In this document: in pieces, positions 43,829 through 51,892 of the stretch
Layout: the number at the start of each line of letters is the position of its first letter
Numbering within the stretch: the first letter of the stretch is position 1
NCBI RefSeq assembly: GCF_000428725.1
Contig: NZ_AUAM01000010.1
Span: forward strand, 1 to 64,000
DNA: 64,000 nt
Source: Psychromonas aquimarina ATCC BAA-1526
GTDB lineage: Bacteria; Pseudomonadota; Gammaproteobacteria; Enterobacterales; Psychromonadaceae
Reading direction: 5' to 3'
The notes under the pieces: generated by a model
Database searches by the model: none
Seen by the model: the letters and a program-made list of their open reading frames with translations, nothing else
What the model was told of the DNA's origin: nothing
Program-made: the position numbers and the translations under genes

Positions 43829-44368
43829 TTAAAATTTATAAGAAGCTGAAAACATCAAAACTTCAGGAGTTAAATCAGTATTAATACCAAAATTACTGCC
43901 TAGAGGGTATACAGTTAACCCTACTCCAGCTATAGGTATTACTCCACTAGAAGAACTAACTGAAGGAGTGAGAGTAGTATATGTATTTTCACCAGACTGG
44001 ACTCTAATTGAAGTAGTATCATAATAACCAGTTGCAAAACCTACAAACGCTCTTAATGATAAATAGTTATTCACATCATAATCAGGAACATATGTTACAA
44101 AGAAGGAAGTATCATCCCAACTGTTCTTACTAACATACACAACACTAATATCCCAAAGTTCAATACCTATTGAGGGATTATTCTCATTAAGGTATTTATG
44201 ACTAGTCTTTTGGAAATGGTAAGACTTGATGCCTAAAAATAGAGTAGGATCAGCACGACTCCAATCACCAATTTGAAAAACATCAGCATCAAAAACAGAA
44301 GCTTGAGTATTCGAATTACTCCCTAAGAAAAGTACACCAGCTAGACTAACTAATTTCAAATTATTCAT
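43829..44368 (-). CDS. Small outer-membrane beta-barrel-like protein
   Basis: The start at 44368 (MNNLKLVSLAGVLF) is chosen because it gives a proper signal peptide, with cleavage near NTQA (about residue 23). The longer frame to 44497 adds an unrelated hydrophobic leader. The 179-residue product has alternating aromatic/polar strands, an YLNENNPSIGIELW segment and a C-terminal Phe (SASYKF), all typical of outer-membrane barrels. The closest remembered patterns are PagP-like or deacylase-like barrels, but I do not see their catalytic residues clearly. Confidence 0.65.
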   Translation of the reverse strand: MNNLKLVSLAGVLFLGSNSNTQASVFDADVFQIGDWSRADPTLFLGIKSYHFQKTSHKYLNENNPSIGIELWDISVVYVSKNSWDDTSFFVTYVPDYDVNNYLSLRAFVGFATGYYDTTSIRVQSGENTYTTLTPSVSSSSGVIPIAGVGLTVYPLGSNFGINTDLTPEVLMFSASYKF

Positions 44369-44967
44369 GGTACAACTCCTCGACTTAATGGTTATTAAAA
44401 AGAAGCAGTGGATCACAGAATATAGGAATAGAATAGAGTATAGAAGCAATGTGAGAAACTTACCAAAAAAACATAAATAAAACATCGACTTGAACATAAT
44501 GTTTTACCTCATAATGATCCAGTTGCGACAGCGAAAATTATGGAGGCAGTAAATGACTGGCCATGGACGCCCCTATTTCAGTCAAAAAACAGTACCAGAG
44601 AGCCGCTTTTTAGAGATAGCAATAGGCCTGCACAAAACGATTCTGCGCATGAGTGGTTAATGGTTTTTAGGTGACTGGCCGGGGATCAAGAACTCTCGTT
44701 CACGGCTGTAGAGCAAGCTCAATGATTTAATTAACTCAATCACTTTAGGATAAGGCACACCTGGTTGCCTTTGGGGGTTTAAATAACGACAGGATCTCAT
44801 TTTAGCTTTTGCCTATATAACCTAAATAGTTCGGCTAGCGTCTTACATTCCCGTTTGTATTTTTCTTGTGATGCTCAAAACCTTTAGCAAATGAAATCAT
44901 GGAGCGAATTAAACGACAGCTCAGGTTATTCTGCAATAACCGGTGAAAAGAAAAGATAAGAAACTCT
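44369..44967. other. Spacer with a third phage excisionase remnant and a hairpin
   Basis: 44552-44625 (CGCCCCTATTTCAGTCAAAA, then AGCCGCTTTTTAGAGATAGC) matches the middle of the AlpA/Xis-like gene at 52992-53234. GGTTATT / AATAACC (44924-44941) is a 7-bp hairpin 27 bases after the cdsA-like stop, with no T-run. Nothing else was seen. Confidence 0.6.
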
Positions 44968-45888
44968 TTATAAGCTCAGATAATAATAGAAGAAAAGCGG
45001 GCTTGATACACACAAACTATCAAGCCTGTCAAGTATCCCGCCATGTCCGGGAAGAATAGAGCTGGTATCTTTAACATTAAAATAACGTTTCAAAGACGAC
45101 ATGAAAAGATCACCACCACAACCACCAACAGCTATGATAAGCGAAGCGACAAAGGACTGGTAAAGAGAAAGAGGTACCAGCATAGGATAAATAGCCACCC
45201 CGACAGCAACAGTAGAGATAACTCCACCGACATAACCTTCTAATGTTTTATTCGGGCTCAACACTCGAACCACCTTATGTTTTCCCAGAGCCTTACCCCA
45301 AACATACTGAAATGCGTCATTAAGCTCTGTAAGGAGTACAAGGTAAAGAGCAGCCCCGGCTGAAGAGTAATTATCTGCTGGCAGGAGATTAATAACAACA
45401 GCGGCATGACCAAGCATAAACCCGCAGATTAGTACGCCAACAGTTAACTTAAAAGAGAACCGCAGGACCTTAGAATACCCAAGAGTGTATTTAACGACCA
45501 AAACAATAACACATGGAGTTGCGGCAGCGATTCCCCAAAAGTAATAATAGCTATACTGACTAATTACAAAGTAGTGGGCACAGATAAGTATGAAACAGCA
45601 TATAATAGGATAATTATTAAGACGAGCTCGGGAAAAATGACAAAACTCACTGAATGCCAACAGCGCAAGAGCACAGAACAAAGCTATATAAATAAACTTT
45701 GAGAACGATATTGCGAGAAAGAAAAGAAAAACGAGTATCCACCACGATCTCATACTCGCCAGATGCTTCACTCCTGTTTCGACGGAAAATTTCGGCCGAA
45801 GCGATACAATGGCAACAGATCCCGCCAGGAGCGTAACAACAATCCCGGCCATAACATACCCTATTTCAATTGTAAGCATCTGAAACAT
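44968..45888 (-). CDS. Phosphatidate cytidylyltransferase (CdsA-like paralogue)
   Basis: The product has 306 residues and about eight TMs. The C-terminal family signature is intact: SSLKRYFNVKDTSSILPGHG, then GGILDRLDS. LTELNDAFQYVWGKALGKHK and LSPNKTLEGYVGG are also typical. It makes CDP-diacylglycerol from phosphatidate and CTP in the inner membrane. Its place in an accessory region, away from the usual ispU-cdsA-dxr order, suggests a paralogue like E. coli YnbB rather than the housekeeping enzyme. Confidence 0.85.
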   Translation of the reverse strand: MFQMLTIEIGYVMAGIVVTLLAGSVAIVSLRPKFSVETGVKHLASMRSWWILVFLFFLAISFSKFIYIALFCALALLAFSEFCHFSRARLNNYPIICCFILICAHYFVISQYSYYYFWGIAAATPCVIVLVVKYTLGYSKVLRFSFKLTVGVLICGFMLGHAAVVINLLPADNYSSAGAALYLVLLTELNDAFQYVWGKALGKHKVVRVLSPNKTLEGYVGGVISTVAVGVAIYPMLVPLSLYQSFVASLIIAVGGCGGDLFMSSLKRYFNVKDTSSILPGHGGILDRLDSLCVSSPLFFYYYLSL

Positions 45889-46064
45889 ACAATTAATCCT
45901 GATAATACAACAACAAAGAATGATGATATTTCAACATTGTAGCAGTTCCTGATGAATATTTAGAAACCGCATACAATGAGTATATGTGCCTAATAGTATG
46001 GATTACCAAGCAGGCACTAGTGATTGTTATATCAGGGAGTTATCGAGCGTGTATTCTGCGTCCC

Positions 46065-46350
46065 TCACTTTACAGGTTGTGTCGCGACTACCGCACAACG
46101 GTAACCGCCTTTGTAGTCACTTTTAGCTGTAACCTTATCTATTGACCAGCTACCCGTCATTTATTTCGGAAAATTATTAGCTAAGGTTAAAAAACCCTCG
46201 GCAACCAGAAACGGATCACCGGGCAAATCCATTCTCACACTTGAACCTTGGCGCTTAACTTTAATCAGTTCATCTCTACAGACCTGATTTGCGCTCTCCG
46301 CAGACTCATACGGCTGGCGTAACTTCTTAACCGACGCAATGCCGCAGGTA
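46065..46350 (-). pseudogene. P2-like phage late control protein D (tail) remnant
   Basis: The minus frame reads RQPYESAESANQVCRDELIK, then DLPGDPFLVAEGFLTL, then MTGSWSIDKVTAKSDYKGGY and CAVVATQ before TGA at 46065. This matches the C-terminal end of gpD-type proteins (AE-rich, GDP-LVAEG, G-W-I-KV, GGY order). A TAA (46161-46163) interrupts it and the 5' part is missing. The rest of the 45889-46648 spacer contains one copy of the 60-bp repeat (46381-46440) and no gene. Confidence 0.6.
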
Positions 46351-46380
46351 ACTTAGTGCTCTTCTCCTGTTGCTTTTGCC

Positions 46381-46440
46381 GTTATTGTGCGCATCAAAGA
46401 TCGGCTAAAAAAGCTGTCTCGGCAATGTCACGGTTTTAAA
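46381..46440. repeat. 60-bp dispersed repeat, copy 1
   Basis: GTTATTGTGCGCATCAAAGA ... AAGCTGTCTCGG ... TCACGGTTTT. About 50 of 60 positions agree by eye with 47341-47400, and more weakly with 49133-49194. Confidence 0.7.
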
Positions 46441-46648
46441 GCAAATATTAGAGACATATAGAATTCCACTAATACCCTGTATTTTTAATGTGATTATTGG
46501 GGATTAAGACAAGGGAGAAAAAGGTAATTTGAAGTGCACCAGGAGCAATAACTTACACAGTTAACTTTGGATGGGGGATCTTACCGTCAGCTTAACGGTG
46601 AAAAATTGCTGGCTATACTTAGCGATAGAGGAGCAAAGCCAGCGTATT

Positions 46649-46909
46649 TTAATAATGATATCGACAAGATATTATTGTCAAATGAGCATCAGTAACAGCA
46701 TAAACTAACCTATTTGTTTCATCGATACGACGAGACCAAAAACCAGATAAGTTCTCTTTTAATGCTTCTGGTTTGCCGATTCCTTCAAATGGAGAGCGTT
46801 TCGTATCGCTTATTAGTTTGTTAATTCTCTTTAACGTTTTTTTATCCTGCCCTTGCCAATAAACATAATCTTTCCATGCTTCATCAGTCCACGCAAGCAG
46901 CCTAGTCAT
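46649..46909 (-). CDS. yoeB: YoeB-family mRNA interferase toxin
   Basis: The 86 residues closely match YoeB. Catalytic residues correspond to E48 (GKPEALKENLSG), R67 (DETNRLVY) and H85 (SCRYHY C-terminus). It cleaves ribosome-bound mRNA when free of antitoxin. The gene overlaps the antitoxin by eight bases. A GCTGGCT / AGCCAGC hairpin followed by AATTTTT (46606-46642) may terminate the operon. Confidence 0.93.
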   Translation of the reverse strand: MTRLLAWTDEAWKDYVYWQGQDKKTLKRINKLISDTKRSPFEGIGKPEALKENLSGFWSRRIDETNRLVYAVTDAHLTIISCRYHY

Positions 46910-47156
46910 TTGGAATTTCTCTCTCAGTAATTTTACCTAATTGAAATTGTTCGATTGACTTTGATAAGTGCACAGCATTAGCTGGCGATTTTAATAAATG
47001 AACAGTTTCCATCAAGCTATTGTAATGTTCCATAGACATTACAACTGCGTCTTCGGCATCTCGACGAGTAATTACAGTACAGTCAACATCATCAACAACA
47101 TGATCTAAAACTGATTTAAGCCCATTTCGTGCTTCCGTGAATGATACAATACGCAT
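46902..47156 (-). CDS. yefM: YefM-family antitoxin
   Basis: The start at 47156 (MRIVSFTEARNGLKSVLDHV) has AGGTGG six bases upstream; a GTG nine bases earlier is less likely. The product has 84 residues. The Phd/YefM N-terminal DNA-binding fold includes TVITRRDAEDAVVMSMEHYN; the C-terminal tail wraps the toxin. It should repress its own promoter through the TGTACA sites upstream. Confidence 0.92.
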   Translation of the reverse strand: MRIVSFTEARNGLKSVLDHVVDDVDCTVITRRDAEDAVVMSMEHYNSLMETVHLLKSPANAVHLSKSIEQFQLGKITEREIPND

Positions 47157-47174
47157 ATAAGCCACCTATCTAGT

Positions 47175-47232
47175 TGTACAATTAATAAGACAAGTCTAAC
47201 TAATAAGCATAACATGTGCAATATTATGTACA
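47175..47232. promoter_or_regulatory. Paired TGTACA operator motifs of the yefM-yoeB operon
   Basis: TGTACA occurs at 47175-47180 (within TTGTACAA) and 47227-47232 (within ATGTACAAC). The E. coli YefM-YoeB complex is known to bind palindromes with this core, so these are likely autoregulatory operators. The second lies far upstream and may be less important. Confidence 0.65.
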
Positions 47233-47340
47233 ACTTAACAAGTGGGAGAAAACTAACTCGCCCCCTATATAATATTCATCCCTTTTACCGCCAAAGATGT
47301 TCCCCTATGATAAATATCTTAAATCGCTGTAGCGCTTGCA

Positions 47341-47400
47341 GTTATTGGGTGCATCAAACATCAGCTTAAAAAGCTGTCTCGGAAATATCACGGTTTGAAC
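47341..47400. repeat. 60-bp dispersed repeat, copy 2
   Basis: GTTATTGGGTGCATCAAACA ... AAGCTGTCTCGG ... TCACGGTTT. The preceding 50 bp (CCTATGATAAATAT) also recur before copy 3. The spacer 47157-47608 contains this repeat and the toxin-antitoxin promoter but no convincing gene; the 81-codon frame at 47305-47550 is a by-product of the repeat. Confidence 0.7.
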
Positions 47401-47608
47401 AAAGGCGCTAAACAAAACATTAACATACCGTTGAAGGTGAGGAATCAATACTAATATGAAACAGAAAATCAGTGAAAATTTTAACTGACAATAGGTTAAG
47501 GGATAAACTCGTCCGCAGGAAATAGGTCCTAAATAAATGAGCTGTTTCACCGTAAAAGAAAATCAATATATTTGTTTATAAAGCCCCTCATTAACGCACT
47601 CAGGGCTT

Positions 47609-47670
47609 GTTCAACAATAGGATAGATCGTGATCCGCGCAGAGCGCACGATCTATCCTTATTCGTTATAT
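47609..47670 (-). repeat. Integron attC-like site 1
   Basis: GTTCAAC (47609-47615) is exactly the complement of the GTTRRRY consensus box. The paired box is GTTATAT (47664-47670). Between them a 12-bp perfect stem (GGATAGATCGTG / CACGATCTATCC) encloses a 14-base loop. The flanking arms (AATA / TTATT) leave an unpaired base, as attC extrahelical bases do. The stop of the lipoprotein gene (TAA, 47665-47667) lies inside the box, a common cassette trait. Confidence 0.75.
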
Positions 47671-48432
47671 TTCCTTTACCCCAAATGTTGGGCCATGGAG
47701 GTCTTTTGACAATACATTTGTCACCCCAGCTCTTATGCCTTTTTTCAATATAGCTAAATTATTTTTTTCTAGTTCCTTCAAATCTCCGCCTAACTGATAT
47801 TGCTCAACAGCAATACCAGAGTAATTCCATATTACCTTTTTGTTTTTAAGGTCAATTATCCTCAATTGAGAAGGCATTATGATTTGAACAATGCCGTAGC
47901 CTATTGCATTTCCGTATATCTCCGGAGATAAATATTCAAAAAGAAAATCTACTCCATTGTTTAAAAGACTTATTCGTAAATTTTCAAATTCATTATATGT
48001 TGGGTACTTTGAAAAATAACTGCTAGATGGCTGTAGCTTTGTTTCAGGTGTTTCCGGAATTTCAATAGAGTTAGAGTCATAATCTTTGTTTAGCCCTGCT
48101 ACATAATCTCTTAACAACTCATCATCCGTGCCTGTATTCGAAATTTTCAGTGAATTAATACCTAGTGATGATACTGACTCATCGACCAAATTCAATATAT
48201 CTGTTTTTGAATCCCAAATACCACTTAGATCCATAGAAGATGTTTTTGTCTCTAGCCATAAAACTCTATACAAAGTTTCTGTATAGTGGATTCTTTCATT
48301 AGCAATAAAAAAATTAGTGGCGACTTTACTTGTTTGCATGTTTGCTAAGTCGGTTTCCTCAATCTGACTTGTACTCACACAGCCTGTTATGAATAATACA
48401 AACAGGATTATTAAGGTATTTGCTACTTTCAT
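47665..48432 (-). CDS. Putative lipoprotein, cassette gene
   Basis: The product has 255 residues. The lipobox is FITGC at about residue 18. The mature part is soluble, with a C-terminal segment (GYGIVQIIMPSQLRIIDLKN) that recalls secretion-channel or curli-type assembly proteins, but no firm match. Its ATG overlaps the upstream lipoprotein stop (TAATG). Its stop lies in attC-like site 1. Confidence 0.65.
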   Translation of the reverse strand: MKVANTLIILFVLFITGCVSTSQIEETDLANMQTSKVATNFFIANERIHYTETLYRVLWLETKTSSMDLSGIWDSKTDILNLVDESVSSLGINSLKISNTGTDDELLRDYVAGLNKDYDSNSIEIPETPETKLQPSSSYFSKYPTYNEFENLRISLLNNGVDFLFEYLSPEIYGNAIGYGIVQIIMPSQLRIIDLKNKKVIWNYSGIAVEQYQLGGDLKELEKNNLAILKKGIRAGVTNVLSKDLHGPTFGVKEI

Positions 48433-48809
48433 TATTTACTTTCCATAGGTTTAATAGTATTGATTAATATGTTTTCATTATTAAAGACACAGACGAGGAT
48501 AGGTTTAAAATCAATGTTAGTAGACGGACCTATGTCAGTATAAAAAACTTGGTATATATTTGCAGACATTTGATTTGCTCCTACTGGAAGAGGAATAAAC
48601 AGATCACTTCTTAATGGTCTACCTGAATACAACCAATATTCATTCCCGTCTCTTCGTTCTACTTTATTAGGTAAACCAATTTGGTCAACCACGTCCATTT
48701 TTACAGCTTCACCAACAACTAATTTGACGTTATTAATTTCTGATACACGTTCTATAGACGAACATCCTGTTAGTGTTATGAATAAGATAATGCTGAGAAA
48801 AGATCTCAA
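48432..48809 (-). CDS. Small lipoprotein, BamE/SmpA-like fold
   Basis: The product has 125 residues. Lipobox TLTGC (Cys16). The middle (VDQIGLPNKVERRDGNEYWL) has the G-x-P-x-x-x-E-R-x-D-G pattern of BamE/SmpA-like domains. It is coupled to the next lipoprotein, so the two probably form a complex in the envelope. Confidence 0.65.
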   Translation of the reverse strand: MRSFLSIILFITLTGCSSIERVSEINNVKLVVGEAVKMDVVDQIGLPNKVERRDGNEYWLYSGRPLRSDLFIPLPVGANQMSANIYQVFYTDIGPSTNIDFKPILVCVFNNENILINTIKPMESK

Positions 48810-49132
48810 TTTGCCCTCCTTAAAAATATAACCGCTTTATACGACAAAATGCCGTATTTCCAGTGGAAAAACGGCATTCGATTATTAATTGAAATATGAG
48901 GTCATATTACTTGATTTAAGGCACACACCAACACGCCAGAATAAAAAGTCAAATACAAATCACAAGAAAGAACAACAAAAAACACTGGCAGTATGTAAAA
49001 ATACCGACTTATTATAAAAAGCCAGATAAAACAACCTACGCTCTATACGAATTAGCATTTATAATGCCCGTCCATTTTTATCGTTAAATATCTTCCTCTA
49101 TGATAAATATTTAAAAACTCTCTAAGCCTTGG

Positions 49133-49194
49133 TGTGATTGGGTTTGTTCTACATTCGCAAAAAAAGCTATCTCGATAATGTCACGGTTTTGAAG
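49133..49194. repeat. 60-bp dispersed repeat, copy 3 (most diverged)
   Basis: GTGATTGGGTTTGTTCTACA ... AAGCTATCTCGATAATGTCA ... CGGTTTTG. It lies in the 48810-49325 spacer, which otherwise holds only the attC-like arm at its right end. Confidence 0.6.
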
Positions 49195-49249
49195 TTAATC
49201 AGCTTTGAAGAGCAACTATTGTTGCTTTGCCTAAAAAACAAAAGGCAAG

Positions 49250-49322
49250 ACACGTCCCAATTCATACTCATGTAGGGTAATCGGCGAGCTTCAGCGAGTC
49301 CGTGTTGACCCGTTTGTTATGC
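49250..49322 (-). repeat. Integron attC-like arm after the tail-collar gene (second arm degenerate)
   Basis: On the minus strand GCATAACAAACGGGTC starts four bases after the TGA stop, followed by GGACTCGCTGAAGCTCGC, a sequence typical of Vibrio-type attC left halves. The expected partner (GTTATGC) is not intact; a GCCTAAAAAACAAAAGGC stretch near 49230 may be its decayed form. Confidence 0.5.
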
Positions 49323-49325
49323 AAA

Positions 49326-50153
49326 TCATTCTTTTTTGCAATATAGTAGTGCTACATTTTTAGGTCTATTTTCGATTTCACCAACAGAGTTAGTCTTGGC
49401 AGCTTTAGTCCAACCAGCAGGTCCTTGGCTGTCACTAAAATCATATCGAGTACCACTGGGTGAAGGAAGTCCATCTTCTATTCCATATCTTGATATTATA
49501 TGAGCCGGATAACCTCCATGATGATGGTGCACTTTAATAGCATCACTTTGTAAACTACCTACTAATCTTGCTCCAGCAGGATCAATAGAGCTTCCAGATT
49601 TATCAATACCACGTATAAACCGACCATATGCCTGAACATATTCGCTCCACCCTTCTGGGCATGTTTGTCTTTCAAATGCGAGCACACTCCCCTTTGGTAT
49701 CGAAACTCTTGATAAGATGGTTTCTTGATTAAGCAGATCTAATTTCTCTATTTCTACTTTCAATGTCTTTCTTAGTGCATCATCAGCGAAATCTGAACCA
49801 ATTTCCTCGCTAACTTTTGTTACAAGTTCTTTTATTGTTTTAACAATTTCAGGTGAAGTAGCTTGTTGTTGAACAGAATCTTGAATTTTACTTATAAGTT
49901 CATTTCTTACCTTTTTGTCAATGCTGTATTCCAGCATTTTGGCATCAACTAGACTATCCATTCTTTTTTCAAGCTTATCCATAGAATTTCCGAACAAGAA
50001 ACTGAAAACAATACCAGCAGCTGTAAAAATAATTCCAACTGCCCAAGTTAATTGTTTGAAATGTGACTGGAGAAAGTCTCGATACTTAGTTTCTTCAGAA
50101 GCTAAAACTCTTCTTACTTCTAACTCTACTTGATCTTTGTCCATTGGTTCCAT
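49326..50153 (-). CDS. Membrane-anchored protein with phage tail-collar-like C-terminus, cassette gene
   Basis: The product has 275 residues. The N-terminal region (1-30) is charged, followed by a TM at about 36-55 and a long helical/coiled region (about 56-145). The C-terminal domain begins IPKGSVLAFERQTCPEGWSE and continues GRFIRGIDKSG, DPAGARLVGSLQSDAI, VHHHHGG and ENRPKNVALLYC. This is the sequence order of tail-fibre/collar receptor-binding domains, including the H-x-H metal site. AAGGAA precedes the ATG. The combination with a membrane anchor is unusual. Confidence 0.75.
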   Translation of the reverse strand: MEPMDKDQVELEVRRVLASEETKYRDFLQSHFKQLTWAVGIIFTAAGIVFSFLFGNSMDKLEKRMDSLVDAKMLEYSIDKKVRNELISKIQDSVQQQATSPEIVKTIKELVTKVSEEIGSDFADDALRKTLKVEIEKLDLLNQETILSRVSIPKGSVLAFERQTCPEGWSEYVQAYGRFIRGIDKSGSSIDPAGARLVGSLQSDAIKVHHHHGGYPAHIISRYGIEDGLPSPSGTRYDFSDSQGPAGWTKAAKTNSVGEIENRPKNVALLYCKKE

Positions 50154-50200
50154 TTACAGATTCCTTATTTGAAATAGATTGTTTTTCTGCTTGTTCATTA

Positions 50201-50276
50201 CATAACGCAGCCAGCAGGGATCGAAAAACCAGAACGAAAGAGCATTTTTGGGCCCTCTCAAAGATGGCTTGTTATG
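50201..50276 (-). repeat. Integron attC-like site 2 (best example)
   Basis: CATAAC (50201-50206) pairs with GTTATG (50271-50276), and AGCCA (50209-50213) with TGGCT (50265-50269). The intervening spacers differ by one base (GC against T), giving the bulged two-box stem expected of attC. Length is 76 bp. The stop of the AlbA-like gene (TAA, 50272-50274) lies inside the right box. The next cassette gene starts about 48 bp beyond. Confidence 0.85.
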
Positions 50277-51300
50277 CCCTACCATCTTTGAGGATTGCAG
50301 TAGCAATTTCATGCTCTTCATTTTCAGAAAACGAATTATTAAGGGCCTTTTCAGCAAATAGCTCATATTTTTTCTGGATCATTTCAAACGATGTATCGAT
50401 CTTGAATTGATATTGCCTAGTATTCGATGCTCCAACAGAGCCAGATATAACCAACTCTCTATCAAAAGGAGGTGCTAAAGAAATATGGACAATAAAAGGC
50501 TGCAAATTTGCCCCGGGAGGTAATCTAACTTCTGGTTTGGTGATAGCGCTTAATTGGCGGTCAAATTCCCACATGCCTGTCCAGTTTTCTCTATCAGGTG
50601 TTTCAAACTCTACCTGACAGTTATCACCTGGCAATTGCTCCAATAGGCAAATCGCAAACAAATCTTGTGCAATGCCAGGCCCTTCATTATGCAACATGGT
50701 TCCAAATGAAACTTTTAACTCACCTAAGTTCATAGTCGGTTTCGGCAAAATAAAATGATGAAACACGTGTGGTTGTGGTCTTCGCCCAAACATTCCAGCT
50801 AAAACATCATGGGGAGCAGGAACAAAATCAGAGCCCGCCCTAATATAATACTGCTTCTTCTGTACCATTTGATGAGGCGTAGAATTACTCTTAGGTATTA
50901 ATGTAACGACATACCCAGCACCAGCTTCAGTTTCAATCGCGTATTGCTCTACCCCTGAATGTGGAGGAATAGTGCAACCAGACACGACTCCCTCCAATAG
51001 GCTTAAAAATTTCTTAGGATCTTCCAGAGGGACAAGCGTGTGCGCTACATCTGCACCGGTATTATTATTTGAGCAATCTACTCCCCAAACAACAACCCCA
51101 CCTTCCGAGTTACCAAAACCAGAAACACACTTTGAAAAATTATTTCGATCATTATTATGAAGCTTACGCCCTGCGCCGTTATCTGCAGATCTCTTGAAAT
51201 CTAAAAAAAGCTCTTCCGACGCCCTGTCTTCGACAAAGGACTCTATGGCCTCCAATCCTTGATCTTTTATTCTGTTAAATATATCTCTACAGCGTTCCAT
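50272..51300 (-). CDS. AlbA_2/Schlafen-type putative ATP- or DNA-binding protein, cassette gene
   Basis: The start at 51300 (MERCRDIFNRIKDQG) is chosen because the longer frame runs through the attC-like end at 51325. The product has 342 residues. The AlbA_2 domain (about 20-170) shows EELFLDFKRS, NNFSKCVSGFGNSEGGVVVW and QKKQYYIRAGSDFVPAPH. The C-terminal half is unassigned. AlbA_2/Schlafen proteins occur as regulators and in phage defence; a defence role for this cassette is only a possibility. Confidence 0.75.
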   Translation of the reverse strand: MERCRDIFNRIKDQGLEAIESFVEDRASEELFLDFKRSADNGAGRKLHNNDRNNFSKCVSGFGNSEGGVVVWGVDCSNNNTGADVAHTLVPLEDPKKFLSLLEGVVSGCTIPPHSGVEQYAIETEAGAGYVVTLIPKSNSTPHQMVQKKQYYIRAGSDFVPAPHDVLAGMFGRRPQPHVFHHFILPKPTMNLGELKVSFGTMLHNEGPGIAQDLFAICLLEQLPGDNCQVEFETPDRENWTGMWEFDRQLSAITKPEVRLPPGANLQPFIVHISLAPPFDRELVISGSVGASNTRQYQFKIDTSFEMIQKKYELFAEKALNNSFSENEEHEIATAILKDGRA

Positions 51301-51324
51301 TGTGCTTCCTCTCACCCTCGTGAG

Positions 51325-51345
51325 GCATAACAGCTTTATAGACGG
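51325..51345 (-). repeat. attC-like arm upstream of the AlbA-like gene
   Basis: GCATAACAGCTTTATAGACG. The same arm (GCTCTAACAGCTTTATATACG) occurs at 56293-56313, also just upstream of a cassette gene. The opposite arm is missing here, probably lost with the prophage insertion on this side. Confidence 0.5.
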
Positions 51346-51520
51346 CACTATGCACGAAAACACTTGTCACCTATCTACATTTAATCAATAACTATCAACA
51401 ACAATAGACCATAATAAGTTTACGGCTATTACACTCTATTACACGCTCTCGATAAGGGACAAAGATGGGAGACTCAGAACACTACGCTCTATTAAATCAA
51501 AATGTAGTGATCGCTCACCA

Positions 51521-51892
51521 CTAAGCCACCTCTCTCATAAACAAACATGCATCTACCCAGGCGGTGGCGGCTTTTACTAATACATCGACGCGTTTACGGT
51601 TTACCTTCTGCTCGGTGCCGGCGGAGAGTACCCGGGCAACATGAGATGCGTTACCGTTGCTGAAATAAAAAAGCACCAGGGCTTTGGCCATTTCCCGATC
51701 GCGTATTTTCAGCTTGGCGATTATCGAATCAATCAGCATCGCTTCTTCTTCGCTGAACAGTAAATCGGGCTTCTTCACTTCTGAAAGAACGTCCTGAAAC
51801 ATCGGGCTGGTAAAGCCGACTGGAGCACCACTGCCCTGCTTGGCCCATCTCGCCCACTGAGATAATAACCATCCCGTATTATTTGAAATCAA
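51521..51892 (-). CDS. Phage antitermination Q-like protein, possibly 5' truncated
   Basis: The product has 123 residues from a TTG; an in-frame TGA lies five codons upstream. GWLLSQWARWAKQG at the start is the Trp-rich pattern of phage Q/DUF1133-type late regulators; the rest is helical. It overlaps the decayed integrase end by four bases. A prophage remnant. The family call is moderate. Confidence 0.45.
   Translation of the reverse strand: MISNNTGWLLSQWARWAKQGSGAPVGFTSPMFQDVLSEVKKPDLLFSEEEAMLIDSIIAKLKIRDREMAKALVLFYFSNGNASHVARVLSAGTEQKVNRKRVDVLVKAATAWVDACLFMREVA

Noticed and set aside
46594-46642. Hairpin after yoeB as another attC site
   Set aside because: GCTGGCT/AGCCAGC pair well but no GTTRRRY-type outer boxes lie at the right distance; followed by T-rich sequence, it fits a terminator better.
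47305-47550. 81-codon open frame on the minus strand
   Set aside because: It is formed largely by the 60-bp dispersed repeat; the other copies of the repeat do not keep the frame.
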